Origin: Burkholderia lata
Lineage (GTDB): Bacteria > Pseudomonadota > Gammaproteobacteria > Burkholderiales > Burkholderiaceae
Length of the DNA: 64,000 nucleotides
Direction of reading: 5' to 3'
Assembly (NCBI RefSeq): GCF_902499335.1
Contig: NZ_CABVQK010000003.1
Location: 496,001-560,000 of the forward strand
The notes beneath the pieces were generated by a model, which ran no database searches, was not told where the DNA came from, and was given only the letters and a program-made list of their open reading frames with translations. Made by a program: the position numbers and the translations under genes. This document shows, one piece after another, positions 25,763 to 34,534 of the stretch. Positions within the stretch are counted from its first letter, which is position 1; the number at the start of each line of letters is the position of its first letter.

Positions 25763-27934
25763 ATGCCTAAAAGCCCCTTGCTGCACCGAAACCTGTTCGC
25801 CGCGCTGGCGGCCAGCCTGCTCTGGATCCCCGGCGCCCATGCCAGCTCGGACGATAGCTGCGAAGCACCGGCCACGCTCCGGCAGAATGCGTACTTCTGC
25901 GGCAACCTGCCGATACTGAGCCCCGCCAACGACACGCGCATCAACGCGATGCTGATGATGGTCGACAGCGCCAAGGTCGCGCAGGCGTTTCCCGACCCGA
26001 AGACGATCCCGGCGAAAGACCGGATCAACCAGATCATCGTGCCGTTTCCGATGGACTTCTCCGGATGGATCTATATCGGGCAGAAGGAGCCGGACAAGAC
26101 CGGCAATGCAGCGGATGCCGCAGCGCCGTCGAACCAGTACGCCGACGGCGAAGGCAGCATCTGCCGCAGCATGACCTCGGGCGCCGACGCGTTCAACGAC
26201 GCACTGGGCGGTGCCGGCGGCCTCCCCGCCGACGAAGCCACACGGCTGCGCGCGGCGCGCGCCGACATCGCGCAGAAGACCTGTGCCGCCGGCGGCGCGA
26301 GCGCCGCGTGGACGAAACCGCCGATCAAGTCGCCGCTAGGCCAGCAGTTCGCCGCGTACCTCGACGGCACGAACGCGTTCTACCGCGCCGACTTCCTCAC
26401 CGCGACCAGAGCCTTCGCGAGCGCTTCGCGCAGCGCGAACCCGTGGCTGAAGGAAACCGGGCTCTATATGGCCGGGCGTTCGCAGCTGAACGCCGCGCAG
26501 GCCAACGTATTCGACAACGACAGCCCCACGCCGTCGCGCGGCCGCGTGACGAAGGTGTCGCTCGACGCCGCGAATACGGTGTTTCGTACTTACCTGAAGG
26601 TGTATCCGCAGGGGCGTTATGCGACCTCCGCGACGGGGCTGCTGCGGCGTGTCGCGTGGCTCGGCGGCAACGTGACGCAACAGGCCGACCTGTACGGCCA
26701 CGCGCTCGCGCACTGGTCGCCGGCGACGTCGAACGTGCCGCTGATCCAGCTGGCGAACGAACTCGACAGCAAGCTGCTGTTCGGGCCGGAATTCGACGCG
26801 CGCCAGATCCAGTCGCCGACCGTGCTCGCGACCGTCGACCTGCTGCGCATGCGCACGTCGGAAAACAGCGACTCGAGCCGCGCCAAGCCGCTGTCGCTGG
26901 ACGACCTGCAGGCGCAGAAGCCGCGCTTCGCGAATGCGCCCGCGCTCTACGATTACCTGCTCGCGACCTGGTACGTTCAGATCGGACACAAGCCGGACGC
27001 CGCGCTCGCGTTGCTGCCGCAGACGCCCGCCGAGCCGCTCGACTACTTCGGCCTGAGCCAGCAGGCGCTGCGCGGGTTCGCGCTGGAGGATAGCGGCCAG
27101 ACCGACAAGGCACGCCAGCTGTGGCGCGACCTGATCCCGCTCGCGAAATTCCGCTTCCAGCGCGAGGCGCTGGAACTCGCGCTCGCGATCAACCTGGAGC
27201 AGGCCGGGCTCGTCAACGACGCATTTGCCGACGATTCGCCCGTGCAGAACGCCGCGATCCGTGCCGTGCTGCTGCAACGCTCGGCCAATGCGGACCTGCT
27301 GCGTGCGCAGGCGCAAAACCAGGCGACCGGCGGCGCGCTGCGCGACACCGCGCTGTACACGCTGCTGTACAAGGAGCTCACGCGCTCGCATTACGCCGAG
27401 TTCATCGCGGATGCCGCGCTGGTGTCCGGCAAGCCCGCCGATCCGTTGAAGCCGTTCATCGCCGCCGGCGCCAAAAACGAAGACGGTTATGCGTGCCCGT
27501 CCGCGAACGACATCGCCGCGGCACTCCAGCAGAATCCCGCCGATGCGAAAGGGCTGAACTGTCTCGCCGATTTCGTGCGCCTGCACCCGCCCGCTTCCGG
27601 CCTCGAAAGCGATCCGGTGCCGCTGTGGATGCGCAACGCATCGACGACGTCCGCCACGCGCCTCCCGCCGACGCTCGGCGGCGCGCCGTCACAGTTCGCG
27701 GGCAAGCCGTACGAGCGGATGTCGAGCTACGTGACGGTGATGGCCGATGCGCAGGCGAACCCGAACGACCGCGCCTACGCGTACTACCGTGCGATCAAGT
27801 GCTATGCGCCGGCCGGCTCCAACGAATGCGGCGGCAAGGAGGTGCCGAAGAACACCCGCAAGCGCTGGTTCGATACGCTGAAGGCCAGCTACCCGGGCAG
27901 CCCGTGGGCGCAGAAGCTCCGCTACTACTGGTAA
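25763..27934 (+). CDS. Secreted TPR/helical-repeat protein (YfiO-like annotation group)
   Basis: A 723-residue protein with a cleavable signal peptide (ending near GAHA-SSDD), so it acts in the periplasm or outer membrane. The central 400 residues are helical and TPR-like (AFYRADFLTATRAFASASRS, NTVFRTYLKVYPQGRYATSATGL, ALRGFALEDSGQTDKARQLW). It has paired cysteines near the N-terminus. It is followed after seven bases by the DUF3142 gene, so the two are one transcript. Similar proteins are sometimes called outer-membrane assembly lipoprotein YfiO-like, but there is no lipobox. The function is unknown. Confidence 0.7.
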   Translation: MPKSPLLHRNLFAALAASLLWIPGAHASSDDSCEAPATLRQNAYFCGNLPILSPANDTRINAMLMMVDSAKVAQAFPDPKTIPAKDRINQIIVPFPMDFSGWIYIGQKEPDKTGNAADAAAPSNQYADGEGSICRSMTSGADAFNDALGGAGGLPADEATRLRAARADIAQKTCAAGGASAAWTKPPIKSPLGQQFAAYLDGTNAFYRADFLTATRAFASASRSANPWLKETGLYMAGRSQLNAAQANVFDNDSPTPSRGRVTKVSLDAANTVFRTYLKVYPQGRYATSATGLLRRVAWLGGNVTQQADLYGHALAHWSPATSNVPLIQLANELDSKLLFGPEFDARQIQSPTVLATVDLLRMRTSENSDSSRAKPLSLDDLQAQKPRFANAPALYDYLLATWYVQIGHKPDAALALLPQTPAEPLDYFGLSQQALRGFALEDSGQTDKARQLWRDLIPLAKFRFQREALELALAINLEQAGLVNDAFADDSPVQNAAIRAVLLQRSANADLLRAQAQNQATGGALRDTALYTLLYKELTRSHYAEFIADAALVSGKPADPLKPFIAAGAKNEDGYACPSANDIAAALQQNPADAKGLNCLADFVRLHPPASGLESDPVPLWMRNASTTSATRLPPTLGGAPSQFAGKPYERMSSYVTVMADAQANPNDRAYAYYRAIKCYAPAGSNECGGKEVPKNTRKRWFDTLKASYPGSPWAQKLRYYW

Positions 27935-27941
27935 GCGCCGC

Positions 27942-28658
27942 GTGAAGCGTATCGCGTGCATTGCGTGCCTTGCGCTACTGCTGGCCGGACGCGCCGCACT
28001 GGCCGGCACCGTCGATGCCGCGCAGTACGACGCGTTCTGGCTATGGGCGGGCGTGAAGCCGCAGGCGGTCGTGCGCGGCGCACGCACCGTCTACGTGCTG
28101 CAAGGGCAGATCGAGGCATCGCCGCGGGACGAGTCGCAGGTCCGCGTGATCGCGCAGGGCGTCGCGCTGCCGCCCGCGCCGCAGGCGCGCGTGTGGCTCG
28201 TCTATCGTGCCCATACGCTGCGCTGGACGCCGCGCGTCACGCAGATCATGCTCGCGCAGCTCACGCGCTGGCGCGCGTCGGGCCGCGCGATCACCGGCAT
28301 CCAGATCGACTTCGATGCGCGCACGCGCCACCTGCAGGATTACCTCGCATTCCTGCAGTCGCTGCGCGAGACGCTGCCCGCCGATTGCCGGCTGAGCATC
28401 ACGGGGTTGCTCGACTGGAGCAGCCGCATCGACACCGACCAGGTCAACCAGCTCAGGGGGATCGTCGACGAAGTGGTCGTGCAGACCTACCAGGGCCGCA
28501 GCACGATCCCCGACTACGCCAACTACCTGCCGCGCGTCGCGCGGCTGCAGTTGCCGTTTCGCATCGGCATCATCCAGGGCGGCGAATGGGACGCACCGCC
28601 GTACCTCGCGACGAACCCGTGGTTCCGCGGCTACGTCGTGTTCCTGCGCAACGGCTAG
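27942..28658 (+). CDS. DUF3142-type secreted protein
   Basis: A 238-residue protein with a signal peptide (AALAG). It resembles DUF3142 proteins, whose core looks like a TIM-barrel glycosidase-type fold: AVVRGARTVYVLQGQI, then IQIDFDARTRHLQDYLAFL, LSITGLLDWS and EVVVQTYQGRSTI. Strand-end acidic residues (the IDFD motif, DEV) fit a barrel active site, but no catalytic pair is established. The start is GTG 27942, seven bases after the preceding stop. Coupling to the large helical protein suggests a shared envelope function. Confidence 0.7.
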   Translation: MKRIACIACLALLLAGRAALAGTVDAAQYDAFWLWAGVKPQAVVRGARTVYVLQGQIEASPRDESQVRVIAQGVALPPAPQARVWLVYRAHTLRWTPRVTQIMLAQLTRWRASGRAITGIQIDFDARTRHLQDYLAFLQSLRETLPADCRLSITGLLDWSSRIDTDQVNQLRGIVDEVVVQTYQGRSTIPDYANYLPRVARLQLPFRIGIIQGGEWDAPPYLATNPWFRGYVVFLRNG

Positions 28659-28672
28659 CGCGCCAAGGCGCG
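28659..28672. terminator. Short hairpin after the DUF3142 gene
   Basis: CGCGCC-AA-GGCGCG follows the TAG stop directly. It is a perfect six-base inverted repeat with a very short loop and no T-run; a weak terminator at best. Confidence 0.3.
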
Positions 28673-28701
28673 GCGGCGTCGATCCTGCCCGTGCTCCGGA
28701 T

Positions 28702-29076
28702 TTATTCGGGGCGCGGCGAAGTCGCGTCCACGTACACCCATGCGGCGACGCCCGACTCGAGCACCACGCGATCGCGGCGATACGCGTCGACTTCGTAGTC
28801 GTCCGCGTGCTGCAGTTCTTCCGGCGTGATCGCAAACACGGTGCCCGTTACGCGATCGCCCACCTGGCCGGTATAGGCCACCACCGGATGATGCATCTTC
28901 CCGCTCGTCGCCACCACTTCCGGGTCGTCGATCTTCAGCATCGTCATCGCGTAACCGGGCATCGCATCCTCACGACCGTCGAGCTTGCGGCCGAAGGTCG
29001 CGAGCTGCACCGGTTCGAGTTGCAGCGTGCCGTATGAGAAGAGGTGCTCGGAGAAAATAGGGGTGGTGCTGGACAT
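28702..29076 (-). CDS. Gamma-glutamylcyclotransferase-like (AIG2/GGCT) protein
   Basis: A 124-residue GGCT-like protein. The opening LFSYGTLQ is the substrate-loop motif of the family, and E101 in DDYEVDAYRRDRV is in the place of the usual catalytic Glu. Members cyclise gamma-glutamyl compounds or gamma-glutamylamines to 5-oxoproline. The sequence is of the short bacterial AIG2 type. It lies 58 bases downstream of a LysE-family gene on the same strand. Confidence 0.8.
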   Translation of the reverse strand: MSSTTPIFSEHLFSYGTLQLEPVQLATFGRKLDGREDAMPGYAMTMLKIDDPEVVATSGKMHHPVVAYTGQVGDRVTGTVFAITPEELQHADDYEVDAYRRDRVVLESGVAAWVYVDATSPRPE

Positions 29077-29134
29077 GATTGAACTCGATCAAGAAGTGGG
29101 GGCAAACGAAGCGTAACGCAGATCGCCGACGAGC

Positions 29135-29785
29135 TTACGCGGCACCCGCGATCGCACTGCCGAGCCCGGCGAGCGCAATCACGAGCAGCGCGCCCGCTGA
29201 CGACGCGATAATCCAGCGCTGCTTGCGATGAATCAGCGGATGGTTGATCGCGGCCATGTAGCTGGTCAGGATCGCGAAATCGACCGCGATCCACAGCGCG
29301 GCCAGGATGGCCAGGCTCACGCGCGAATCCGGCGTGATGCCGACGAACTGCGGAAAGAACGCGACGAAGAACAGCAGGTCCTTCGGATTCGCAATGCCGA
29401 CGAGAAAGCCGCGCACGACACCCGGCAAGCGCCGTGCCTGTGATGCCGGTTCGCCTTCCCGCGAATCGTTGCCGTCGCGCGACCGGCTGGCGCGCCATTC
29501 GCCGAGCAGCGTCCGGACGGCCAGCACCGCGATGAACACGCAACCCGCCACGTGCAGCCCCGTGAGCAGGCGCTCGCTGACGAGCACGACGCCGAACACC
29601 ATCAGCATCGCCCCCGCGATCATCACGAGGCTCGCGGCATTCGCGCCCACCGCGGTCAGCATGCCCTGGCGGATTCCGCGTCGCGCGACGGTGCCGACCA
29701 CGAGCATGACGACCGGGCCGGGCGTCGCGATGAGCAGCACGATCGCGGCGAGATAGGCGAACAGCAGCGGGTAATGGAGTGTCAT
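29135..29785 (-). CDS. LysE/RhtB-family amino-acid exporter
   Basis: A 216-residue inner-membrane protein with six hydrophobic segments. The N-terminus has the family motif ATPGPVVMLVVGTVARRGIRQGM, and a later segment reads GFLVGIANPKDLLFF. It should export an amino acid or derivative such as a homoserine lactone. It is divergent from a GcvA-type LysR gene, which is the likely regulator, and may be co-transcribed with the GGCT-like gene. Confidence 0.87.
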   Translation of the reverse strand: MTLHYPLLFAYLAAIVLLIATPGPVVMLVVGTVARRGIRQGMLTAVGANAASLVMIAGAMLMVFGVVLVSERLLTGLHVAGCVFIAVLAVRTLLGEWRASRSRDGNDSREGEPASQARRLPGVVRGFLVGIANPKDLLFFVAFFPQFVGITPDSRVSLAILAALWIAVDFAILTSYMAAINHPLIHRKQRWIIASSAGALLVIALAGLGSAIAGAA

Positions 29786-29950
29786 GACAAAAAGTTGTTG
29801 AATGGATTGACGCGCGTGCCCGCCACGGTGGCATCATCGGGATGCAGCGCAGCGGATTGCACGGTTTTCTGCAGTATTGCGTGCCCGGCCCGCTGTTGAA
29901 AAACGGAAAATCCTGCCGGATGACATGAGTTTTATTCCTATTCGAAACCC

Positions 29951-30871
29951 GTGAAGGCCAAACCGCTCCCCCCTGTCTACGCGCTGCGCGCATTCGAAAG
30001 CGCCGCGCGCACCGGCTCGTTTACGCTGGCCGCCGAGGAACTGAGCCTCACGCAAAGCGCGGTGAGCAAGCACGTCAGGACGCTCGAGGCGTACTTCGGC
30101 CGGAAGCTGTTCGTCCGGCGCGGCCCGAAAATGACCGTGACGGCGGAAGCGCACATCTTCGCGTCGGGCCTGCGGCGCGGCTTCCGGCAGATCGAGGAAG
30201 CCTGCGTGCTGTTCCAGTCGCAACGCGACGTGCTGCGGCTCAAGGCGCCGTCCACGCTCACGATGCGCTGGCTGCTCGACGCACTGGCCGCGTTTCGCTC
30301 CACGCGGCCGGCGTTCGAGGTGCAGATCGCGAGCGTGTGGATGGATGTCGATACCGTCGATTTCTTCAGCGAATCCTACGATTGCGCGATCCTGCTCGGC
30401 GCAGGCAAGTTCGGCGAGGCCACGCAGTGCGTGAAGCTGTTCGACGAATGGCTGATTCCGGTGTGCTCGCGGGCGACCGCGACGGTCGCACGCACGAATC
30501 CGGCGGCGTGCGAGCTGATCCACCCGTCGCCCGACCGGCGCGACTGGCGGCGCTGGCTCAACGGCAGCGGCCACGATCTGGAGGTGGACATCACGCGCGG
30601 GCAGGTGTTCGACATGCTCGAACAGGGGATCGCGGCGGCCATCGCCGGCCACGGCCTATCGATCGGCGATCTCGCGCTGTGTGCGACGGCCATCGACGAG
30701 AAGCAGCTCGTGCTGCCGTTCAAGACGGCCGTCAATACCGGCGACGCGTACTACCTCGTCTGGCCGGAGGACTCCGCCAAGGCCGCGCAGGTGCGCGAAT
30801 TGCTCGCGTTCCTGGAAAGCCGGATGCCACGCCTGACGTTTCCGGGCATCCGCTTCAACGGTCCGGGCTGA
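29951..30871 (+). CDS. LysR-family regulator (GcvA type)
   Basis: A 306-residue LysR regulator of the GcvA/AmpR subgroup, recognised by the opening LPPVYALRAFESAARTGSFTLAAEELSLTQSAVSKHVRTLE and FGRKLFVR. The start is GTG 29951. It is divergent from the LysE-type exporter gene with 165 bases between them, so it probably senses the exported amino acid. Downstream the gene runs into a strong hairpin (30948-30975) before the convergent haloperoxidase gene. Confidence 0.85.
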   Translation: MKAKPLPPVYALRAFESAARTGSFTLAAEELSLTQSAVSKHVRTLEAYFGRKLFVRRGPKMTVTAEAHIFASGLRRGFRQIEEACVLFQSQRDVLRLKAPSTLTMRWLLDALAAFRSTRPAFEVQIASVWMDVDTVDFFSESYDCAILLGAGKFGEATQCVKLFDEWLIPVCSRATATVARTNPAACELIHPSPDRRDWRRWLNGSGHDLEVDITRGQVFDMLEQGIAAAIAGHGLSIGDLALCATAIDEKQLVLPFKTAVNTGDAYYLVWPEDSAKAAQVRELLAFLESRMPRLTFPGIRFNGPG

Positions 30872-30947
30872 CCGCTGCGGCCGGCGGCCCGGCCGCGTTG
30901 CCGACGGCGCGACCGGCGCAACCTCGCGCCGCCGGCCCGCAACGACA

Positions 30948-30975
30948 GCGCAGGCCCGCCGAGTCGGGCCTGCGC
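30948..30975. terminator. Strong hairpin between convergent genes
   Basis: GCGCAGGCCCG and CGGGCCTGCGC are perfect eleven-base arms around a six-base loop (30959-30964). It lies between the ends of the LysR gene (30871) and the convergent hydrolase gene (30984), nine bases from the latter. It is the longest perfect stem I saw in the window and probably serves both transcripts, although there is no T-run. Confidence 0.6.
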
Positions 30976-30983
30976 CGACAACA

Positions 30984-31820
30984 TTACGCCTGCACGAAAG
31001 CCAGCAGGTCGGCGTTGAGGACGTCCGCGTTGACCGTCAGCATCCCGTGCGAGTAGCCCGGGTACGTTTTAAGCGTGCCGTTCTTCAGCAGCTTGATCGA
31101 CTTCAGCGCGGCATCCGCGATCGGCACGATCTGGTCGTCCTCGCCATGCAGCACGAGCGTCGGGACGGAGATCGACTTCAGGTCTTCGGTCTGGTCCGTT
31201 TCCGAAAAAGCCTTGATGCCTTCGTAATGCGCCTTGGCGCTCCCTTCCATACCCTGCCGCCACCAGTTGCGGATCACGCCCTGATGCACGGTTGCACCTT
31301 CACGGTTGAACCCGTAGAACGGGCCGCTCGGCACGTCGAGGAAGAACTGCGCGCGATTGTCGGCGAGCGCTTTGCGGAAGCCGTCGAACACCTCGAGCGG
31401 CAAGCCTTCGGGGTTCGATGCGGTTTTCACCATCAGCGGCGGTACCGCGCTGACCAGCACCGCCTTCGCGACGCGGCCGGCCGGCTCGCCGTGCTTCGCG
31501 ACGTAGCGCGCCACTTCGCCGCCGCCGGTCGAGTGGCCGATGTGCACCGCATTGCGCAGGTCGAGCGCTTCGACGACGGCGAATGCGTCTGCGGCGTAAT
31601 GATCCATGTCATGGCCGTCCGACACCTGCGCCGACCGGCCGTGGCCGCGACGATCGTGCGCCACCACGCGATAGCCCTTCTGGACGAAGAAGAGCATCTG
31701 CGCGTCCCAGTCGTCCGCAGACAACGGCCAGCCATGATGGAAAACGATGGGCTGCGCGTCCTTCGGGCCCCAGTCCTTGTAGAAAATCTCGACGTGATCC
31801 TTCGTTGTGACGTATGGCAT
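30984..31820 (-). CDS. Alpha/beta hydrolase, cofactor-free haloperoxidase/perhydrolase type
   Basis: A 278-residue alpha/beta hydrolase closely resembling non-haem chloroperoxidase/arylesterase proteins. S97 in GHSTGGGE is the nucleophile, the acid is probably the Asp of HGEDDQIVPI, and the base is His in GYSHGM. FHHGWPLSADDW forms the oxyanion region. The family hydrolyses esters and can make peracids that halogenate in vitro. It is divergent from a GNAT gene and has no clear operon partner. Confidence 0.88.
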   Translation of the reverse strand: MPYVTTKDHVEIFYKDWGPKDAQPIVFHHGWPLSADDWDAQMLFFVQKGYRVVAHDRRGHGRSAQVSDGHDMDHYAADAFAVVEALDLRNAVHIGHSTGGGEVARYVAKHGEPAGRVAKAVLVSAVPPLMVKTASNPEGLPLEVFDGFRKALADNRAQFFLDVPSGPFYGFNREGATVHQGVIRNWWRQGMEGSAKAHYEGIKAFSETDQTEDLKSISVPTLVLHGEDDQIVPIADAALKSIKLLKNGTLKTYPGYSHGMLTVNADVLNADLLAFVQA

Positions 31821-31961
31821 CGCGATGGACTCCTGTAAGGTGGATGAACTCGGCGCAGTGGCCGAAAGCCATTATCGGACAGGTTTGTTAAACGATGATG
31901 CCGCAATGCGAATGATCGTCGACAATTTCGTCAACGTGGATGAACCCTCGAGGTGCGAACG

Positions 31962-32519
31962 ATGGCGCTGCGCGCTGACCCGATTTACATCGAATCGGAC
32001 CGACTATCGATCAAGCCGTTTTCTGCCGGCGACGCCGATGCGACGTTTCCGTGCATCACACCGACCCTGACGCGTTTCATGGCCTGGGAGCCGCCTCCCG
32101 ACCGCGACAGCTTCGATCGCATCTGGCGCGCGTGGCTGCCTTCGATCGCGGACGGGAGCGACTTCGTCCTCACGGTCCGCCAACGCGACGGCGGAATGTT
32201 CCTGGGCCTGGCCGGCCTTCATCACGTCACGATTGCCGGTGCGGAACTCGGTGTCTGGATTCGCGAGGATCGCCACCGCGAAGGCATCGGCCGTGAAGCG
32301 GTCGGTCTCGTCGTCGAATGGGCATGCGAGACGCTCGGCATTCGACGCTTCACCTATCCGGTTGCCGAAGCCAACGAACCCAGCCGCCGCATCGCGGAAT
32401 CGCTGGGCGGCACGGTCATGCAGCGTGGCGAAACGCCCAAGTACCCGTCGGTCACCTACCTGATATCGCGAGACGCGGCCATCGCCGATCACGGCAACGC
32501 GAAGCGCGTCGGCGGCTGA
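31962..32519 (+). CDS. GNAT-family acetyltransferase (RimJ type)
   Basis: A 185-residue GNAT protein of the RimJ/RimL-like group (ESDRLSIKPFSAGDADATFPCI at the start). The CoA-binding motif is IREDRHREGIGREAVGLVV (about 98-116), followed by RFTYPVAEANEPSRRIAESLGG, a typical family tail. I chose ATG 31962, which has GAGG eight bases upstream; GTG 31953 is the alternative. It may N-acetylate a small molecule or a protein N-terminus; the target is unknown. Confidence 0.82.
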   Translation: MALRADPIYIESDRLSIKPFSAGDADATFPCITPTLTRFMAWEPPPDRDSFDRIWRAWLPSIADGSDFVLTVRQRDGGMFLGLAGLHHVTIAGAELGVWIREDRHREGIGREAVGLVVEWACETLGIRRFTYPVAEANEPSRRIAESLGGTVMQRGETPKYPSVTYLISRDAAIADHGNAKRVGG

Positions 32520-32591
32520 GCATACGCGCCGAATCCCGCACAGTGGCGGCCCAACGCCGCGTTCGCGTGCCCGTTCCCGCCGCGCCGCGCG

Positions 32592-33422
32592 TCAGCCGTC
32601 CGTCGACACCGTCACGGCCTCCCACGCCCGGATTTCCTCGTCCAGCGCCGCCAGTTTGCCGCGCACGAGCCGCAGCGCATCGCTGCCGAGCAGCAGGTGC
32701 GCGGGCGGATGGTCCGCCGCGATCGCCGCGAGCATCGCCCGCGCGGCCTTCGCGGGATCGCCCAGCTGCTTGCCGCTCTTCTCTTCGCGCGCCTGGCGGA
32801 TCGGATCGAAGCTCGCGTCGTAATCCGCGATCGAGCGAGGAGTGCGCAGCATCGAGCGGCCGGCCCAGTCGGTGCGGAACGAACCCGGCGCCACAGCCGT
32901 CACGGCGATGCCGAACGGCGCCAGCTCCTTGCCGGCGGTTTCGGAAATACCTTCGAGCGCGAACTTGCTGCCGCAGTAGTAGGCGATGCCCGGCATCGTG
33001 ATGTGGCCGCCCATCGACGTGATGTTGAGGATGCGGCCGCGCCGCCGTTCACGCATGAACGGTACGACCGCCTTCGTCATCGCGACCGCGCCGAATACGT
33101 TCACGTCGAACTGCCGGCGCATCTCCGCGAGCGGCGCTTCTTCCATGATCCCTTCGTGCCCGTAGCCGGCGTTGTTCACCAGCACGTCGACGGGCCCGAC
33201 GTTCGCCTCGATTTCCGCCACGACGCCGTCGATGCGATCGAAGTCGGTCACGTCGAGCACCCGCGCGAACGCCTGCGCGGACAGCGCTTCGAAATCCTGC
33301 GCCGCCTGCGCGCTTCGCACGGTGCCAACCACCGTGTAACCCGCCGCGAGTGCCTCATGCGCGAGCGCGCGGCCGAAGCCGCTGCTGACGCCAGTAATAA
33401 GCATGAGCTTGCCGGATGCCAT
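32592..33422 (-). CDS. SDR-family oxidoreductase
   Basis: A 276-residue short-chain dehydrogenase. TGVSSGFG (10-17) binds the nucleotide, NNAGYG follows, and the catalytic residues are in ITSMGGHITMPGIAYYCGSKFALEG (Ser, Tyr, Lys). It resembles oxidoreductases often encoded next to AraC regulators. Its gene is divergent from the AraC gene at 33517 with a 94-base gap, and regulation by that AraC protein is the simple reading. The substrate is unknown. Confidence 0.85.
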   Translation of the reverse strand: MASGKLMLITGVSSGFGRALAHEALAAGYTVVGTVRSAQAAQDFEALSAQAFARVLDVTDFDRIDGVVAEIEANVGPVDVLVNNAGYGHEGIMEEAPLAEMRRQFDVNVFGAVAMTKAVVPFMRERRRGRILNITSMGGHITMPGIAYYCGSKFALEGISETAGKELAPFGIAVTAVAPGSFRTDWAGRSMLRTPRSIADYDASFDPIRQAREEKSGKQLGDPAKAARAMLAAIAADHPPAHLLLGSDALRLVRGKLAALDEEIRAWEAVTVSTDG

Positions 33423-33516
33423 TTGAGCTTCTCCCGAATGTCGATTGGAGCGTGCATACTAGTCTGACGAACCCCGTCGAATAAGCTCGATTCCGCTGAT
33501 TTTCTTGCACAAAACT

Positions 33517-34488
33517 ATGAGCACCGATCCCGCCCTCGCCCGATCCCCGTCGCTGCCGCCGCGCGACCGAAAGCGCCTGGTGACGCTGCTGCGCACGCTG
33601 GCGCCCGACGAAGGCTACAACCTGACGGCGTTGCCCAGCGTGCGCATCCTGCGGTCGAACCGCGCGCTGTCGCGCACGCCGGTGCTGTACGACCCGGGCA
33701 TCGTGATCGTGTGCCAGGGCTGCAAGCGCGGCTACTTCGGCGGCGAGCGCTATCTGTACGACGAGCACCACTACCTGGCGGTGTCCGTGCCCGTGCCGTT
33801 CAGCATGGAAACCGACGCCACGCCCGAGCGCCCGCTGCTCGCGCTGTATCTGCACCTCGATTTCACGATGGCCGCCGAACTCGCGGCGCAGATCGACCGC
33901 GCAGGCACGGCGGAGCCCGTGCAGGCGCCCAGGAGCATGATGTCGACGCCGATGGATGAAACGATGCACGCGTCGGTGCTGCGTTTCGTCGAGGCGATGC
34001 ATCGGCCGCTCGACGCCGCTGTGCTCGGCCCGGCGCTGCTGCGCGAGCTGTATTTCCGCGTGCTCACCGGCGCGCAGGGCAGCGCGATGCGCAGCGCGCT
34101 GGCGATGCGCGGACAGTTCGGCCGGATCGGCCGGTCACTGCGCGTGATCCACGCCGATTACGCACAGCCGCTCGACGTGCCGCAACTGGCCGACGAAGCC
34201 GGCATGAGCGTGCCGAGCTTTCACAGCCACTTCAAGGCGATCACGCAGGTATCGCCGATGCAGTACCTGAAGTCGACACGGCTGCATCAGGCGCGGTTGC
34301 TGATGGTGCGCGAGGACCTGACGGCGGAAGCGGCCGGCTACGCGGTCGGCTATGCGAGCCCGTCGCAGTTCAGCCGCGAATTCAAGCGCCTGTTCGGCCT
34401 GACGCCGGCGAAGGAAACGCAGCGCATGCGAGAAAGCTTCGCGATTCCGGAAGCCTTCGAGGATGCGGTGTTCGTGTCGTCGCATTGA
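33517..34488 (+). CDS. AraC-family regulator (AraC_N type)
   Basis: A 323-residue AraC regulator with the AraC_N cupin-like domain (PSVRILRSNRALSRTPVLYDPGIVIVCQGCKRG at about 40-75). The C-terminal double HTH reads LDVPQLADEAGMSVPSFHSHFKAITQVSPMQYLKSTRLHQARLLM and AEAAGYAVGYASPSQFSREFKRLFG. ATG 33517 is the first good start. It is divergent from the SDR gene at 32592-33422, a common pair in which the regulator induces the dehydrogenase. Confidence 0.85.
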   Translation: MSTDPALARSPSLPPRDRKRLVTLLRTLAPDEGYNLTALPSVRILRSNRALSRTPVLYDPGIVIVCQGCKRGYFGGERYLYDEHHYLAVSVPVPFSMETDATPERPLLALYLHLDFTMAAELAAQIDRAGTAEPVQAPRSMMSTPMDETMHASVLRFVEAMHRPLDAAVLGPALLRELYFRVLTGAQGSAMRSALAMRGQFGRIGRSLRVIHADYAQPLDVPQLADEAGMSVPSFHSHFKAITQVSPMQYLKSTRLHQARLLMVREDLTAEAAGYAVGYASPSQFSREFKRLFGLTPAKETQRMRESFAIPEAFEDAVFVSSH

Positions 34489-34534
34489 TGCGGGCACCGC
34501 GACGGGCCCGCATGTCGGTTTCCGTCAGCCGCAC

